A stretch of DNA of 37,104 nucleotides from JALRBM01 sp964477195. GTDB taxonomy: Bacteria; Patescibacteriota; Saccharimonadia; Saccharimonadales; Saccharimonadaceae. Shown here one piece after another: positions 12,971 to 22,344 of this stretch. The DNA lies in the NCBI GenBank assembly GCA_964477195.1, contig CAYZCX010000009.1:1-37104 (forward strand), read 5' to 3'. Both the position numbers and the translations under genes were made by a program. The notes under the pieces were generated by a model. It was not told where the DNA came from. It saw nothing but the letters and a program-made list of their open reading frames with translations, and ran no database searches. The number at the start of each line of letters is the position of its first letter. Position 1 is the stretch's first letter.

Positions 12971-13798
12971 ATGTCAAGCTTACAAAGAAGAACGAGTCGC
13001 GGTGTCATGGACCCGCAGTGGTTCTTTAAAAACTTCAGCTTACATTGTTACACTCCCTCTCCTCAGCTTGTGCCATTTGTAGAGCACTTTTTTGTCATTC
13101 GCTGGGATCCTCAGTTGCAGCCCAACCCAAGCTTTGACTATATTTTGACAGAGCCGGCAATCACAATGTTCCTGGGGAAGCAGCGGCCACATGTATGGGG
13201 TGTTGTAACAGAGAAGGTTGTCTTCAGCCTAGAGGGCGATGGGGTTGAGGTTGGTATTAAGTTTGCTCCTGGTGGATTGTATTCATTCTGGGGGCACGAT
13301 GTGTCGAATCTTGCTCGACGAGAAGTTCCGGTTACTAATGTCTTTCCTGAGATTACGAGTAGTTTTCTTGAGAAGTTATATACCGAGGACAATGATACGA
13401 GTTTTATCGAAGTATTAGAAAAGCTTTTAATTGATCGTCGGGTTGAGCCAGACGAAAACCTTCTGCTTATTCGGCGCATAGCACAGTCCATACGTGACCA
13501 TGGCTACAATACTGTTGCTGAGGTTGCCGAACAGTTCAAAATAAGTGAGCGGACGCTGCACCATCTCTTTAAAAGACGTGTTGGCGTAGGAGTGAAGTGG
13601 CTGCTTATCCGTCCTCGCCTACTGGATGCGGTGCAGCATGCTACTAGCCTTTCTAAATCTGACTGGACGAGGGTAGCGGCGGATTTGGGATACAACACCC
13701 AGTCGCATTTTGTTAATGATTTTAAAAAATACATAGGAATTTCTCCCTCCAAGTATATGCAGGCCCTTAAGAACAGAGACGATATGCCGAACTTGTAG
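12971..13798 (+). CDS. AraC-family transcriptional regulator
   Basis: The C-terminal ~100 residues hold the double HTH of AraC proteins: VAEVAEQFKISERTLHHLFKRRVGVGVKWLL, and after the linker WTRVAADLGYNTQSHFVNDFKKYIGISPSKYM, the standard signature. The N-terminal domain has the FAPGGLYSFWG pattern of AraC proteins with a DUF6597-like sensing domain. At 275 residues it is of normal size. The start could instead be Met13 (13007). It lies directly after the hydrolase gene and may control it. Confidence 0.93.
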   Translation: MSSLQRRTSRGVMDPQWFFKNFSLHCYTPSPQLVPFVEHFFVIRWDPQLQPNPSFDYILTEPAITMFLGKQRPHVWGVVTEKVVFSLEGDGVEVGIKFAPGGLYSFWGHDVSNLARREVPVTNVFPEITSSFLEKLYTEDNDTSFIEVLEKLLIDRRVEPDENLLLIRRIAQSIRDHGYNTVAEVAEQFKISERTLHHLFKRRVGVGVKWLLIRPRLLDAVQHATSLSKSDWTRVAADLGYNTQSHFVNDFKKYIGISPSKYMQALKNRDDMPNL

Positions 13799-13914
13799 CA
13801 TTGCCGATTTTTGCAAGTCTTTATTGCGGTAATATTTTATTATAGAAACATGACTGCAAGGAAAGTTCTGCGCCTGTCTATAAACTTAATAGAAAATGGA
13901 GTTTAAATACCAAT

Positions 13915-14475
13915 ATGAGAAAACTTATCGTACAACAATGGTCGACAGTAGATAATATTGTCGCCGAAGAGGATGGTGGCTTAAGTTTCGTCGATGCCTC
14001 AGCTCAGAGTAGTGAGGAGTATCAAAAGATTGCTCTTAAGTTCCTGGACACAGTCGATACTATGATCCTTGGATCTAAGACTTATGCAATGAGCAAAGAC
14101 TACTGGCCTACTGCGACCGATCAGGGTGAGTATGGTGAAAAATTAAATAATTTGAAAAAAATCGTTGCTTCGAGAGAGCTAAAAGAAGCACCATGGGGAG
14201 ACTTTCCTGCCTGCACCATAGCTGACGATGCAGTAGCGATGGTTAAAGAACTGAAAGAACAAGATGGTAAAGACATCTGGCTTTGGGGAAGCCTCACGGT
14301 TATGAAAGATCTATTTGACGCCGGGCTGATCGATGAGGTGGACCTTCGTATCTGTCCAAGCTCACGCGGAAAGGGCAGTCATCTGTTCCATGACACGCAG
14401 GAGTTGAAACTTCTCGATACGACATCATTTGATAATGGCATGGTCTATGCTCGTTACGAGGTGAAACACAGCTAA
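13915..14475 (+). CDS. Dihydrofolate reductase-like (RibD C-terminal domain) protein
   Basis: The fold of the RibD C-terminal/DHFR-like family is indicated by the N-terminal strand RKLIVQQWSTVDNIVA, DTMILGSKTYAM (about 44-55), the NADPH-site-like LWGSLTVMKDLFDAGLIDEVDL (about 122-143) and a final strand pair. Members reduce pterin- or pyrimidine-type substrates with NADPH; this one's substrate is unknown. It stands alone between an AraC gene and a terminator. Confidence 0.9.
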   Translation: MRKLIVQQWSTVDNIVAEEDGGLSFVDASAQSSEEYQKIALKFLDTVDTMILGSKTYAMSKDYWPTATDQGEYGEKLNNLKKIVASRELKEAPWGDFPACTIADDAVAMVKELKEQDGKDIWLWGSLTVMKDLFDAGLIDEVDLRICPSSRGKGSHLFHDTQELKLLDTTSFDNGMVYARYEVKHS

Positions 14476-14497
14476 CCTGTCTTTGGTTTAGATATTG

Positions 14498-14532
14498 AAA
14501 GCCTGTCGTGCAAGCACATGACAGGCTTTTTA
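14498..14532 (+). terminator. Terminator
   Basis: AAAGCCTGTC (14498-14507) pairs with GACAGGCTTT (14520-14529), followed by TT and AA. Confidence 0.85.
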
Positions 14533-14578
14533 AGTTCGAGGATAAGTCTCCGGGGGAGCTTGCGGAGCGTTAGCTTTA

Positions 14579-15013
14579 CTAAAGTTGTTCTGCTAGCTCG
14601 ACCATGATTCCCTCAGGGCCATTGACATAACAGACCTTGTAAATATTCTGATAGGCCTGAACCTCACCAACAAGTGAGTATCCTTTGCTCTGTAAATCGG
14701 CGACGATGTCATCGAGACCTTCGACATTAAAACACAAATGACGTAGGCCAAGGGTATTTGCTCTCGTAAGCTGGACGCCCGCTTCGTCCAAAGGATGATG
14801 AAATTTTACAAGCTCTAAATTAAATTGACCGTCTGGCGCTTGAAGCATGACGAGGTCATCTTTAACATCTTTGAGACCCGTGACGCGATCGACCAATTCG
14901 CCTTGCATGACGGTTTCACCCATGACTGTAAAGCCCATGCCTGTAAAGAAATCTCTTGCTTCATCAAGGTTTTCTAGGTTAATTCCTACGTGATCGACAT
15001 GTTTAATCTTCAT
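14579..15013 (-). CDS. VOC-family (glyoxalase-like) protein
   Basis: Vicinal-oxygen-chelate proteins bind a metal in paired beta-alpha-beta-beta-beta modules. Here VDHVGINLENLDEARDFFTGMGF opens module one (metal-ligand His near residue 8), LELVKFHHP supplies a Glu, and LRHLCFNVEGLDDIVADL opens module two, ending YVNGPEGIMVELAE with a Glu in the usual place. At 144 residues it is a typical single-chain member. Substrate is unknown. TATAAT lies six bases before the ATG, so the message is probably leaderless. Confidence 0.9.
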   Translation of the reverse strand: MKIKHVDHVGINLENLDEARDFFTGMGFTVMGETVMQGELVDRVTGLKDVKDDLVMLQAPDGQFNLELVKFHHPLDEAGVQLTRANTLGLRHLCFNVEGLDDIVADLQSKGYSLVGEVQAYQNIYKVCYVNGPEGIMVELAEQL

Positions 15014-15031
15014 TATTCTATTATAACAGGG

Positions 15032-17548
15032 TTAAAGGGTATTATCTGCCACGGTGATGTCGTCTAAATAGAACGAAGCGCCTACTGGTCCATTTGCGCC
15101 GTCAAACTTGACAATGACATACTCGGCATTGCCCGGTGTCGCTACATCTTTTGTGGCTTGGAGCCATCCAGATGAACTCACCGTAAGAGGAATCGAGGTA
15201 GTATTACCCACGGGCTGCTGATTGGCATCAACGAAGGATATTTCCATAGTAATATTCGTTGTCCCGGAGGCAGCTTTTCCCCAATAGCTTATCGTTTTAT
15301 TTGCAGGAGTGATAGGGAAGCCAGTTGAAATACTCTCTACGCCCCAGAAATTATCAGAAGGCGTTACTTTGAGACTGTGCGTGCCGGTATGCGCCTGGTC
15401 AGTTGATTGTGCGGTCGCAACGTTGAACCAATTGGTCCAACTCCCTTTTGAGCCTTCCAGTGTTGCCGTATTAGTGTCAATCGCGTTTGCTACTAAGTAA
15501 TGTGATTGTCCGTTAAAGGTGCTACCACCATCTTGGCCAAAGCGCGTTTGCCATAGAGCAAAATTGTATGAAGAACCTTGGGTTTTTGCCATGTAGGTCC
15601 AGTCGCCAATATAGGTGTTATTGCTAAATACATTGTTTTGGTGGAATGCGATGTTGTCCTGTATGACCGTTCCCATGTACGGCGACCATGTTGGCGATGA
15701 CCCGACATTACTAAAGATGCCCTGCATGCCACAACCAAGGATAGAGTTGCACTGAGGAATGGCGTTTTTATCTATACTGAAGATGTTATTGTGAACTTTT
15801 ACGTTTTGCGTCTTCCAGCGACAATCCGAATAATAGGGATCTTGGTCTACCAAGCCGCCTGTAGACGGGTTGCCACAAGTTGTGAGTGTCGCAGCCGGGT
15901 TGACGATCGTACAGTACCCAGTACTGGTGTTCGACGGTGACGCACAAAAACGATCGGCGTTTTCCCACAAGATCACCCCCGACCAGTTATCTGTGAATTT
16001 ATTATCATAGATCTCAATATTAGCGGTCTGTCCCGCGACGCGATTGTCGCCGCCAGACTCGGAAAGATAAATTGCACCTGATGGAAAGCCGGCGTTTGTC
16101 GGACCACCCGTGAGCGCATTACGAATGAAATTATTATTTCGCACGATCATGTTATAGCTAATCTCATAGAATAGCCCCTGACCTTCGTTATCGGAGATAT
16201 AATTGCCTTCGATGAGGAAGTCGCTGTCGTTTGTGTCGGCCCAGAGTCCCGTACTGAGGTTGTGATGCACGTAATTATTGGTAATAGTGACGGAGTGCGC
16301 ATCCCAGAACTTACCGCCACCCGTACAGCCACAGCCAGTAACGTGGCTTTCCCAGTCGTCGGTGTTATTGCCGGTGATTTCGTTATGGTCGAGCACGACA
16401 TTTTGTGGTCCACCTGCATCGTCGCTAAATACCTGAAAACCGTACTGCCCGTTATCTTTCATGCAGTTGTAGCGAATAGTATTATTAGTGCCTGCGAATA
16501 TTGCGCCGCCTTTATTATTGACCGCAGTCACATATTCAATTGTCCAATTGGCGCCGCTATTATGATTGATCACCCCTTCGTCGCGAGGCGCGTTAAAGTT
16601 CTGGATTGTAAGGTATTGAATCTTTACATTTGTTGATTTTCCGCTAAAGGCGTAGCGGTTTGGCTGTGGCGGATTTGCTTGGTCCGGACGATCTTGAAGA
16701 CCGCCATCTATAACTGCACCTGGCGCACCGATGAATGTAGAGTTATCACCAGGACCAATCTGGTCAAACTTATCAACTCCCAGTGTATGAACGCCTGGCG
16801 CAAACCACCACACTTTGTTATCTTGGGCGAAGTCAGATAAGAGCGAGCTATTATCGCCAGCCGGTACGATAGTGGCCCCGGCGGGAGCAGTGGAGGGTCC
16901 ATTTAGGAGCGAGTCATTGCCGCAAACTTGCGCAGGTGGGGTTTCCGGTAACGGGCTGATTTCACCCCCATCGTTGCCACCGTCTGATGATCCCGTGTTT
17001 GAGCCGGATGATCCCTGTGATGAGCCGTTATTCCTTGATTTTGCTAATCTTATCTTTGAGGTACTTTGATGGAGTATCGCTTGAGAGTCATCATTAGCCG
17101 GTTCAATTTTTTGATCGGAGTCGATGGTGAATGTAAATACTTCGCTTTTACTATTTTGATCGGTTTTGTTATAGGCCACGGCGTGGATCGTATGCTCGCC
17201 GGATGTGAGATGAGAGATATCGATCGTAGCTTCAAAAGGCGAGGTGGTGCTTTTGGCTGCTTCACTTCCGTCGAGGAGGTAGATGACTTTTGAAATTTCA
17301 TTAATCTTACTTGATTTAATAGTAATTTTAAGAGATTTTGTATTCTTAGCCTGTTCAAGATCACTTTCGAGTATATTCAACTGAACGGAAGGAGCACTTG
17401 ACGTCTGCTGAGGCGTAGGCTCTGCTGTTGGAGTGCTTTTTGGCCATACTATCCATGCTGCAACACCCAAAAGTACAGCAACAGTTATGCAGATGATTAT
17501 ATTTTTTACTTTCAAGTTTACCCCCGGATATCTAGAAGTGCTGATCAA
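15032..17548 (-). CDS. Exported right-handed beta-helix protein with Ig-like and carbohydrate-binding-like domains
   Basis: One hydrophobic segment (about residues 16-33) works as a signal or membrane anchor. Next come an Ig-like domain (about 50-145), a Ser/Gly/Asn/Asp-rich linker (about 165-205), a long stretch of short Asn-rich repeats (NNTIRYN, VTITNNYVHHN, IYDNKFTDNW; about 220-640) typical of pectate-lyase-type beta-helices, and a C-terminal jelly-roll-like domain (about 690-838). It should face outside, bound to the membrane, and bind or cut polysaccharide. The frame starts with TTG overlapping the stop of the LamG gene (TTGA); an alternative TTG start lies at 17515, just before the hydrophobic segment. 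Confidence 0.85.
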   Translation of the reverse strand: MISTSRYPGVNLKVKNIIICITVAVLLGVAAWIVWPKSTPTAEPTPQQTSSAPSVQLNILESDLEQAKNTKSLKITIKSSKINEISKVIYLLDGSEAAKSTTSPFEATIDISHLTSGEHTIHAVAYNKTDQNSKSEVFTFTIDSDQKIEPANDDSQAILHQSTSKIRLAKSRNNGSSQGSSGSNTGSSDGGNDGGEISPLPETPPAQVCGNDSLLNGPSTAPAGATIVPAGDNSSLLSDFAQDNKVWWFAPGVHTLGVDKFDQIGPGDNSTFIGAPGAVIDGGLQDRPDQANPPQPNRYAFSGKSTNVKIQYLTIQNFNAPRDEGVINHNSGANWTIEYVTAVNNKGGAIFAGTNNTIRYNCMKDNGQYGFQVFSDDAGGPQNVVLDHNEITGNNTDDWESHVTGCGCTGGGKFWDAHSVTITNNYVHHNLSTGLWADTNDSDFLIEGNYISDNEGQGLFYEISYNMIVRNNNFIRNALTGGPTNAGFPSGAIYLSESGGDNRVAGQTANIEIYDNKFTDNWSGVILWENADRFCASPSNTSTGYCTIVNPAATLTTCGNPSTGGLVDQDPYYSDCRWKTQNVKVHNNIFSIDKNAIPQCNSILGCGMQGIFSNVGSSPTWSPYMGTVIQDNIAFHQNNVFSNNTYIGDWTYMAKTQGSSYNFALWQTRFGQDGGSTFNGQSHYLVANAIDTNTATLEGSKGSWTNWFNVATAQSTDQAHTGTHSLKVTPSDNFWGVESISTGFPITPANKTISYWGKAASGTTNITMEISFVDANQQPVGNTTSIPLTVSSSGWLQATKDVATPGNAEYVIVKFDGANGPVGASFYLDDITVADNTL

Positions 17549-18219
17549 CTGACAGGTGTATTCATCGCAATTATCACTTCAGCATCAGTGAGCGCGACAT
17601 CAAAGACTCGGAGGTCATCAACAACCACCTGAGTATTAAGGCCATTGCCCCCCGCTACGTAGAAGTCGCTGCTTGATGACAGCGCTCCATTGACAGTGCC
17701 GGTCCCTGTAACGACACCGTCTTGATAAACCTTGACAGCCGTTCCGCTATAAGTTGCGGCGATATGTGTCCAGACACCCACCGTGAGAGCGGTGCCCATA
17801 ACCGCAGCTAGGCCACCATTGTGAAGATTAAACTGTAAGACATTTGGGTCACCAAAGTCATTACGCTGTGTAAAGAAGGCAACGCGAGTACTGGAGCCGT
17901 TGAAGAACCCAAAAGCGAAGTTCGCCTCATTAGGAGGTAATTGGAGCGGTTTTACCCATGCTGCGAGAGTTATGGCTGCTGAAGGCACAGGCATGGTCGA
18001 CGTGGCGCCAGTTGTTGCAGCTGTGTTGGAAAGTGCTGATCCGGTATGCCCTGTTGCCCAAGTGGCGCTGACAACCGTCAGATTACGACCATTGCCAGAT
18101 GAATCTGCAGCGGTTGTACCTGTATTCTCGTTAAAGTTATATGTCGCGTAAGCCGCCGGTAAGACCGGTCCTGGCGGTGTTGTGGATTTCATCATCACGC
18201 TTCGTGCTGAACCTAACAT
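17545..18219 (-). CDS. LamG/concanavalin-like domain protein
   Basis: The bulk of the 224 residues is a LamG-like jelly roll: ATYNFNENTGTTAADSSGNGRNLT at its start (key part about residues 25-48), ITLAAWVKP, VWTHIAATYSGTAVKVYQDG, and the closing VVVDDLRVFDVALTDAEV. Such domains bind carbohydrate or protein at the cell surface. No clear signal peptide is seen before it, which is odd for this domain; the true N terminus may be missing. Translation looks coupled to the exported beta-helix gene (TTGA overlap), so the two probably act together. Two TATAAT-like boxes lie upstream. Confidence 0.82.
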   Translation of the reverse strand: MLGSARSVMMKSTTPPGPVLPAAYATYNFNENTGTTAADSSGNGRNLTVVSATWATGHTGSALSNTAATTGATSTMPVPSAAITLAAWVKPLQLPPNEANFAFGFFNGSSTRVAFFTQRNDFGDPNVLQFNLHNGGLAAVMGTALTVGVWTHIAATYSGTAVKVYQDGVVTGTGTVNGALSSSSDFYVAGGNGLNTQVVVDDLRVFDVALTDAEVIIAMNTPVS

Positions 18220-18381
18220 CCTGGAGCCCTATCCCTAACTTATGAGTTAATTATAGGGTTTATTATAACGTATAATTGCAAAGAACGGGATGGGTATTCT
18301 TTCAAATCGTAATCTTGCACTTAGGGCATTCTCTATGATTGTTCGTAGATAAGAGTTTTGAATATACCATATAATAACTAT

Positions 18382-19104
18382 ATGTTACTCTCCTCTTTTC
18401 CCTCGACGACGCTCTCTTCATGGGGCTCGTTTAAGGGGCAGCAAAGAAAATCTGACTCACCATATGTAGAGAACGTCTGGGAAGGAACGGCACAGCGAAG
18501 CGGTATGCACTTAACTGCAGCCGATGCAGCAATTGATCTCGTATGCCTAAAAAGGAATGGTGTCACTCGCTTGCTTCTCTCGGGCCCAACAAGCAAAGTA
18601 TATGCTGAACCATTCGATGCGGGTGACGAGTCCTTGACTATTAGGCTACGCACCGGCATCTACCTTCCGCTCGCGAACGCTCGCAAGTTGATTGATGCTG
18701 AAACGTTTCTTCCTAGCGCTGGCAGTGGGCGCTTTTGGCTGCACGGCTATAGTTTTGCATTTCCAGGCTTTGATAATGTGGAGACATTTATTGAGCACCT
18801 GGCACGAATGGGTCTGCTTAGTCAGAATGTGCCGCTGGATAATGCCTTGCAGAATCGAATATCACCTGTCACTATTCGCACGATGCAGCGCCACAGCCTA
18901 GCGACAACAGGACTCACTATGAATCGTATTCGTCAAATTAAGCGTGCGGAGACGGCGAGAAGTTTGCTCTCCGATGACGATTCGCTTATTCGCATAGCAT
19001 ATGACGTCGGTTATAGTAACCCTGCTCATATGACAAATGCATTTAAATATTTTTTTGGTCAAACTCCTAGCGCTCTTCGCTTACTTATGCGACAAGATGA
19101 CTAA
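18382..19104 (+). CDS. AraC-family transcriptional regulator
   Basis: The C-terminal HTH region includes VTIRTMQRHSLATTGLTMNRIRQIKRAE and then DDSLIRIAYDVGYSNPAHMTNAFKYFFGQTPS, the AraC signature, ending about ten residues before the C terminus. The N-terminal ~140 residues are a ligand-sensing domain of unknown specificity with the segment FDAGDESLTIRLRTGIYLP. ATG 18382 is chosen because TATAAT lies six bases before it (leaderless); a TTG further upstream is in frame. It probably controls the DUF1579-like gene that follows. Confidence 0.9.
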   Translation: MLLSSFPSTTLSSWGSFKGQQRKSDSPYVENVWEGTAQRSGMHLTAADAAIDLVCLKRNGVTRLLLSGPTSKVYAEPFDAGDESLTIRLRTGIYLPLANARKLIDAETFLPSAGSGRFWLHGYSFAFPGFDNVETFIEHLARMGLLSQNVPLDNALQNRISPVTIRTMQRHSLATTGLTMNRIRQIKRAETARSLLSDDDSLIRIAYDVGYSNPAHMTNAFKYFFGQTPSALRLLMRQDD

Positions 19105-19185
19105 CTGATCTGTCGTTTTTTTGTAAGCAAAGCAATGAAAGAAGTGCTGTAATAGTTTTGTCAGTAAACAAACTAAGGAGAGTAT

Positions 19186-19647
19186 ATGACAAAACTAGAC
19201 CCGGCATTTGAGCCACTTGCAAAGCTCATCGGAACATGGAAATCAGCGGGACGTACCCTGGGCGCACCTAAGGATAACATTTTTGCCACGACAACATTTG
19301 AGCCGTTTCTTGAAGGTAAGTATATTCGAGTTATCAACGAAATGACTTTCGACAGTCCAAATGCTGATCATGTTCATGAGAGTCTGGAAGTCCTTGCGTA
19401 TGATGCGGAGCGCCATGTTTATCCAACTGCCTCCTATAGCACACTAGGGGATGGTCCTGGTGCTATGATTCCTTATGAATGGGCAGTTGAAGCTGACGGT
19501 ACTATTATTCACCGAGGGGCGGGAGCTATTTATCGCGGAACATTTAGCGAAGACGGCAATACCCTTACGGGTGGTTGGCGACCAGATGATAGTGGAGATG
19601 GTCGCGATGAGGCTTCGTACGACCTAACGATGACTCGCGTGATCTAA
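19186..19647 (+). CDS. DUF1579-like small protein
   Basis: The 153-residue protein looks like a lipocalin-type beta-barrel of the DUF1579 kind: LIGTWKSAGRTL near the N terminus, YIRVINEMTF, a middle LEVLAYDAE, then IYRGTFSEDGNTLTGGWRPDD and a final strand YDLTMTRV. Function is not known for the family. AAGGAG lies before the ATG. It follows an AraC regulator by 81 bases, a typical regulator-target order. A truncated relative survives at 10125-10343. Confidence 0.8.
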   Translation: MTKLDPAFEPLAKLIGTWKSAGRTLGAPKDNIFATTTFEPFLEGKYIRVINEMTFDSPNADHVHESLEVLAYDAERHVYPTASYSTLGDGPGAMIPYEWAVEADGTIIHRGAGAIYRGTFSEDGNTLTGGWRPDDSGDGRDEASYDLTMTRVI

Positions 19648-19748
19648 GTTAATGAATTAAAAAAGCGCCACAGGACTAATTAGTTGGTATTTTTTATAAA
19701 ATGTGTTAAAACAAAATAGCTTGAAAACCTATCCGAGAGGGTAATGAC

Positions 19749-20408
19749 GTGGTAACTGTAGGGCAGGACGAGGTAAATTTCGTCTTTGATTTGGATGAAG
19801 TGCTGTGCTCTCAGGTTGCGCACGTGCACGAGGCAGCTCGTGCACGTAACCTTGGGCGAGCGCGACAGCTGGATTTTTCAGACTACCAGAGTCTCAATTA
19901 CAGCCAGCTGTGGGGAGTGTCGCCTCGGGTTGCTCACGAGTTCGTGATCGACTACCTGGGTCACAACAGTAGGAGCTTGCAGCTGGTGCCTGGGGCTGAT
20001 GAAAGTTTGAGACGCTTGAAAGACTTTGCGCAGCGCCAGGTGAAGCGTGCGCGCTTCCATGTGTTGACGTCGCGAAGTGTTCGGCTCAAGACAGCTACGG
20101 AAGATCAGATCAACTATCGCTTTCCTGGCATATTCGACAGCATTACCTTGACAGGTAACGCTGATCCGATCCCGCCTGAACATTCCAAGCCGTATTGGTA
20201 CCGTCGGCTCCGTGGTGATGCCATGGTTGATGACGGTATCGGTAGTGTGGAGGAGTGTGTCCAGGGTTTTGGTGGCCAGGGTGTTGTTTTTGGTTATTAT
20301 CCCTGGAATCAAAGTGGTCTGCTCGTGCCTACGGCTAGCGGTGGGCCCTTGGTCCGGTGCGGTAACTGGCCTGAGACAGAGCAATTGCTCATGCAGACAT
20401 TTCACTAG
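19749..20408 (+). CDS. GC-rich HAD protein, 5'(3')-deoxyribonucleotidase-like
   Basis: Motif I is FVFDLDEVLC (Asp14 and Asp16), motif II HVLTSRS (about residues 104-110), and an acidic motif IV AMVDDGIGSVEE (about 157-168), as in the NT5C-type HAD nucleotidases that dephosphorylate nucleotides. The substrate is inferred only from this likeness. The start is GTG, with GAGAGGG upstream. Codon use is richer in GC than in the host genes. It is a stand-alone unit ending in a strong terminator, convergent with another GC-rich gene at 20614. It is not closely similar to the HAD gene at 3518. Confidence 0.8.
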   Translation: MVTVGQDEVNFVFDLDEVLCSQVAHVHEAARARNLGRARQLDFSDYQSLNYSQLWGVSPRVAHEFVIDYLGHNSRSLQLVPGADESLRRLKDFAQRQVKRARFHVLTSRSVRLKTATEDQINYRFPGIFDSITLTGNADPIPPEHSKPYWYRRLRGDAMVDDGIGSVEECVQGFGGQGVVFGYYPWNQSGLLVPTASGGPLVRCGNWPETEQLLMQTFH

Positions 20409-20481
20409 AATCTCTTCGTAGGGCGGTGCTGCTCAGGATAAGGAGGTTTCGAGTTTTGGGACGGGCTTAAGGGCTTGTTCC

Positions 20482-20511
20482 GGGGTCGACCCATCGTGGT
20501 CGGCCCCTTTT
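20482..20511 (+). terminator. Terminator of the nucleotidase-like gene
   Basis: GGGGTCGACC (20482-20491) pairs with GGTCGGCCCC (20498-20507) around six bases, followed by TTTT. Confidence 0.9.
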
Positions 20512-20556
20512 CCATATAATGACATGGACTACGGATATTATAAACTCAAGTAATTG

Positions 20557-20600
20557 AAAAACCGCCCGGAGCTGCGCCTACTGGCACGGCTCCTTGGCGG
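20557..20600 (-). terminator. Terminator of the small membrane protein gene
   Basis: On the minus strand CCGCC and GGAGC pair with GCTCC and GGCGG, followed by TTTTT. Confidence 0.8.
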
Positions 20601-20613
20601 CTCTTCGTCTAAC

Positions 20614-20799
20614 TCAGTCCTCGTCGGACTGCTGGGGCGGCGGTGACACGATGTCGGAGAGGGTACACAACCCTCCGACGAAGGTAACTGCTCCGCCCAC
20701 GATCAAGGCGATTGCCTCGAGCGTGATGGCGGCTTTCTCGCCGCGGCCGTGCAAACGTTCCAGGTAGGCGCGACTTCTCGCGACCCTCTGCATGTTCAT
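20614..20799 (-). CDS. Small GC-rich single-pass membrane protein (61 aa)
   Basis: A basic N-terminal region (MQRVARSRAYLERLHGRGEK) precedes one hydrophobic helix (about residues 26-50) and an acidic, Pro-rich tail. I do not recognise a family. AAGGAG lies six bases before the ATG. A strong promoter (TTGACA-N17-TAAAGT) and a terminator bracket it, and its codons are GC-rich, so it is another stand-alone unit, placed tail to tail with the nucleotidase-like gene. Confidence 0.75.
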   Translation of the reverse strand: MNMQRVARSRAYLERLHGRGEKAAITLEAIALIVGGAVTFVGGLCTLSDIVSPPPQQSDED

Positions 20800-20834
20800 G
20801 AGTGCTCCTTGGATTGAGTGACGAATCTATATTT

Positions 20835-20863
20835 ACTTTACAACATTTAGTGTTTAATGTCAA
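20835..20863 (-). promoter_or_regulatory. Promoter of the 61-aa gene
   Basis: Minus strand: TTGACA (20863-20858), a 17-base spacer, TAAAGT (20840-20835). Confidence 0.75.
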
Positions 20864-20916
20864 TATAGAGTCATCGACAACGAAAGTGTTCGACCCTCTG
20901 CGTACCGAGACTTGCC

Positions 20917-22128
20917 TTAGGCTAGCTCTTCCTGTACGGGAATTTTGGCATCTTTGCGTTTTAGTGATAAGTAGATGCCGATCGCTATGATTATCAATAT
21001 TGGCCAGCCGAGTAAGAAGTAATCCAGCTGTCCATATGTACTAAGCGAACCGATTAAAGGGGCAAGCGCAACATAAGGAAGAGTTTTAAAGAACGAAGCA
21101 ATTGATAAAACGGTGGCGCGCTGGTTATCTGACGAATGGTAATTGAGGACCTCACTCATAAAAGGCGCCAGGATGTGCTCGCCTGCGTACAGGGTAAGGA
21201 TGACGAAATACCCCCAATAGCCGATGTCGGCGACTGAGAGTAATAAACTTGCAGCAGCGGTAAGCGATATGACTGTCAGTGTGTGCTTTTCGCTCATTTT
21301 CTCTGCGTGCTTATGAAGATAAGAGAGTACCCCAACCGTCACAAGCCCACTACTTGCAACGACAATCGATCCCCAGAAGGGGCTAAAATGAAAATTGCTC
21401 AAGAGGACGAGTCGCAACAAACCATATCCTGCAGTATAAAAAAGACCTTGCACGGTGAGAATTATTGGGACATAGAGGCGCAATTGAGGGAGTCGAAACT
21501 GCTGAAATCCTGTTTTAATGTCTGCGAGATACTCGCTGATCTCCGCGAGGACCTTTTGCCTTACTTTTTTTGGACGCTCGTCTTTAACGGACCAGATTAA
21601 TAAAGCAGCGATAATGAATGAAACACCAGTTAAAACCCAAGGAATCCGAGGATTGATAGTATGAAACCAGCCACCCAGAATGGTGGCACTTAATGTTGTT
21701 ATCAGGGCTACTTGTGATCCGCGTATTAGTAACTTCCGCCAAGCAGCTGATTTTCGTGTAAATTTGAGGCGTTCAAAGAAGAGTGCTTCGTCGGCGCCAG
21801 ATACAAATGAAACACCAATCATCATGATTGCTTGACCAATGAAGAAAGGAAAAAAATCACTTCCGGCGGCCTGAATTAACAACCCTATGCCAGCCAAAAT
21901 ATGACCGAGACGCACCATCTTGTCTCGTCCAAATCTGTCGGCGAGTGCACCGGACGGTATTTCGGCAAGTAGACCTATCGCAAAGGCCATTCCATCCAGA
22001 ATTCCTACTTGCTGATCCGTAACAAAAAGACGATAAAAATATAACCATACTGCACTTAAAAACCATAGGTTGGTGAACAGACTGTAGACGAGAAACTTAC
22101 GGAATAGCCAGGTTTGGTGGTCGCTCAT
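20917..22128 (-). CDS. MFS transporter
   Basis: This 403-residue protein has about 12 hydrophobic segments in two halves with a charged central loop (about residues 175-205), and the MFS signature between helices 2 and 3: GALADRFGRDKMVRLG (about 61-76). It should be a proton-coupled inner-membrane exporter or importer; the substrate is unknown. A TATAAT lies ten bases before the ATG, giving a leader of only a few bases. The frame is intact, unlike the permease on the other side of the intergenic region. Confidence 0.93.
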   Translation of the reverse strand: MSDHQTWLFRKFLVYSLFTNLWFLSAVWLYFYRLFVTDQQVGILDGMAFAIGLLAEIPSGALADRFGRDKMVRLGHILAGIGLLIQAAGSDFFPFFIGQAIMMIGVSFVSGADEALFFERLKFTRKSAAWRKLLIRGSQVALITTLSATILGGWFHTINPRIPWVLTGVSFIIAALLIWSVKDERPKKVRQKVLAEISEYLADIKTGFQQFRLPQLRLYVPIILTVQGLFYTAGYGLLRLVLLSNFHFSPFWGSIVVASSGLVTVGVLSYLHKHAEKMSEKHTLTVISLTAAASLLLSVADIGYWGYFVILTLYAGEHILAPFMSEVLNYHSSDNQRATVLSIASFFKTLPYVALAPLIGSLSTYGQLDYFLLGWPILIIIAIGIYLSLKRKDAKIPVQEELA

Positions 22129-22186
22129 GATTCTTAGGATTATACTGCGTTTTTATCGCTACGATACCCGACGTGCCCTAAAGATA

Positions 22187-22215
22187 TTGACACATTAATA
22201 TGATTATGCTAAAAT
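22187..22215 (+). promoter_or_regulatory. Promoter of the broken TauE-like gene
   Basis: TTGACA (22187-22192), 17 bases, TAAAAT (22210-22215). The ~120-base leader that follows contains TGACA/TGTCA and TATGC/GCATA hairpins near 22264-22300. Confidence 0.75.
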
Positions 22216-22344
22216 TAATTTATTATCAGCACACTATGCTGTTTCTCGAAAAGATATTATATTTTGACACCCTAGATGTCAGCTATGCGCTGCATAAAAA
22301 CTTTTGTAACAACAATTTTTAAATAACTAAAAAAGGAAAAACTA

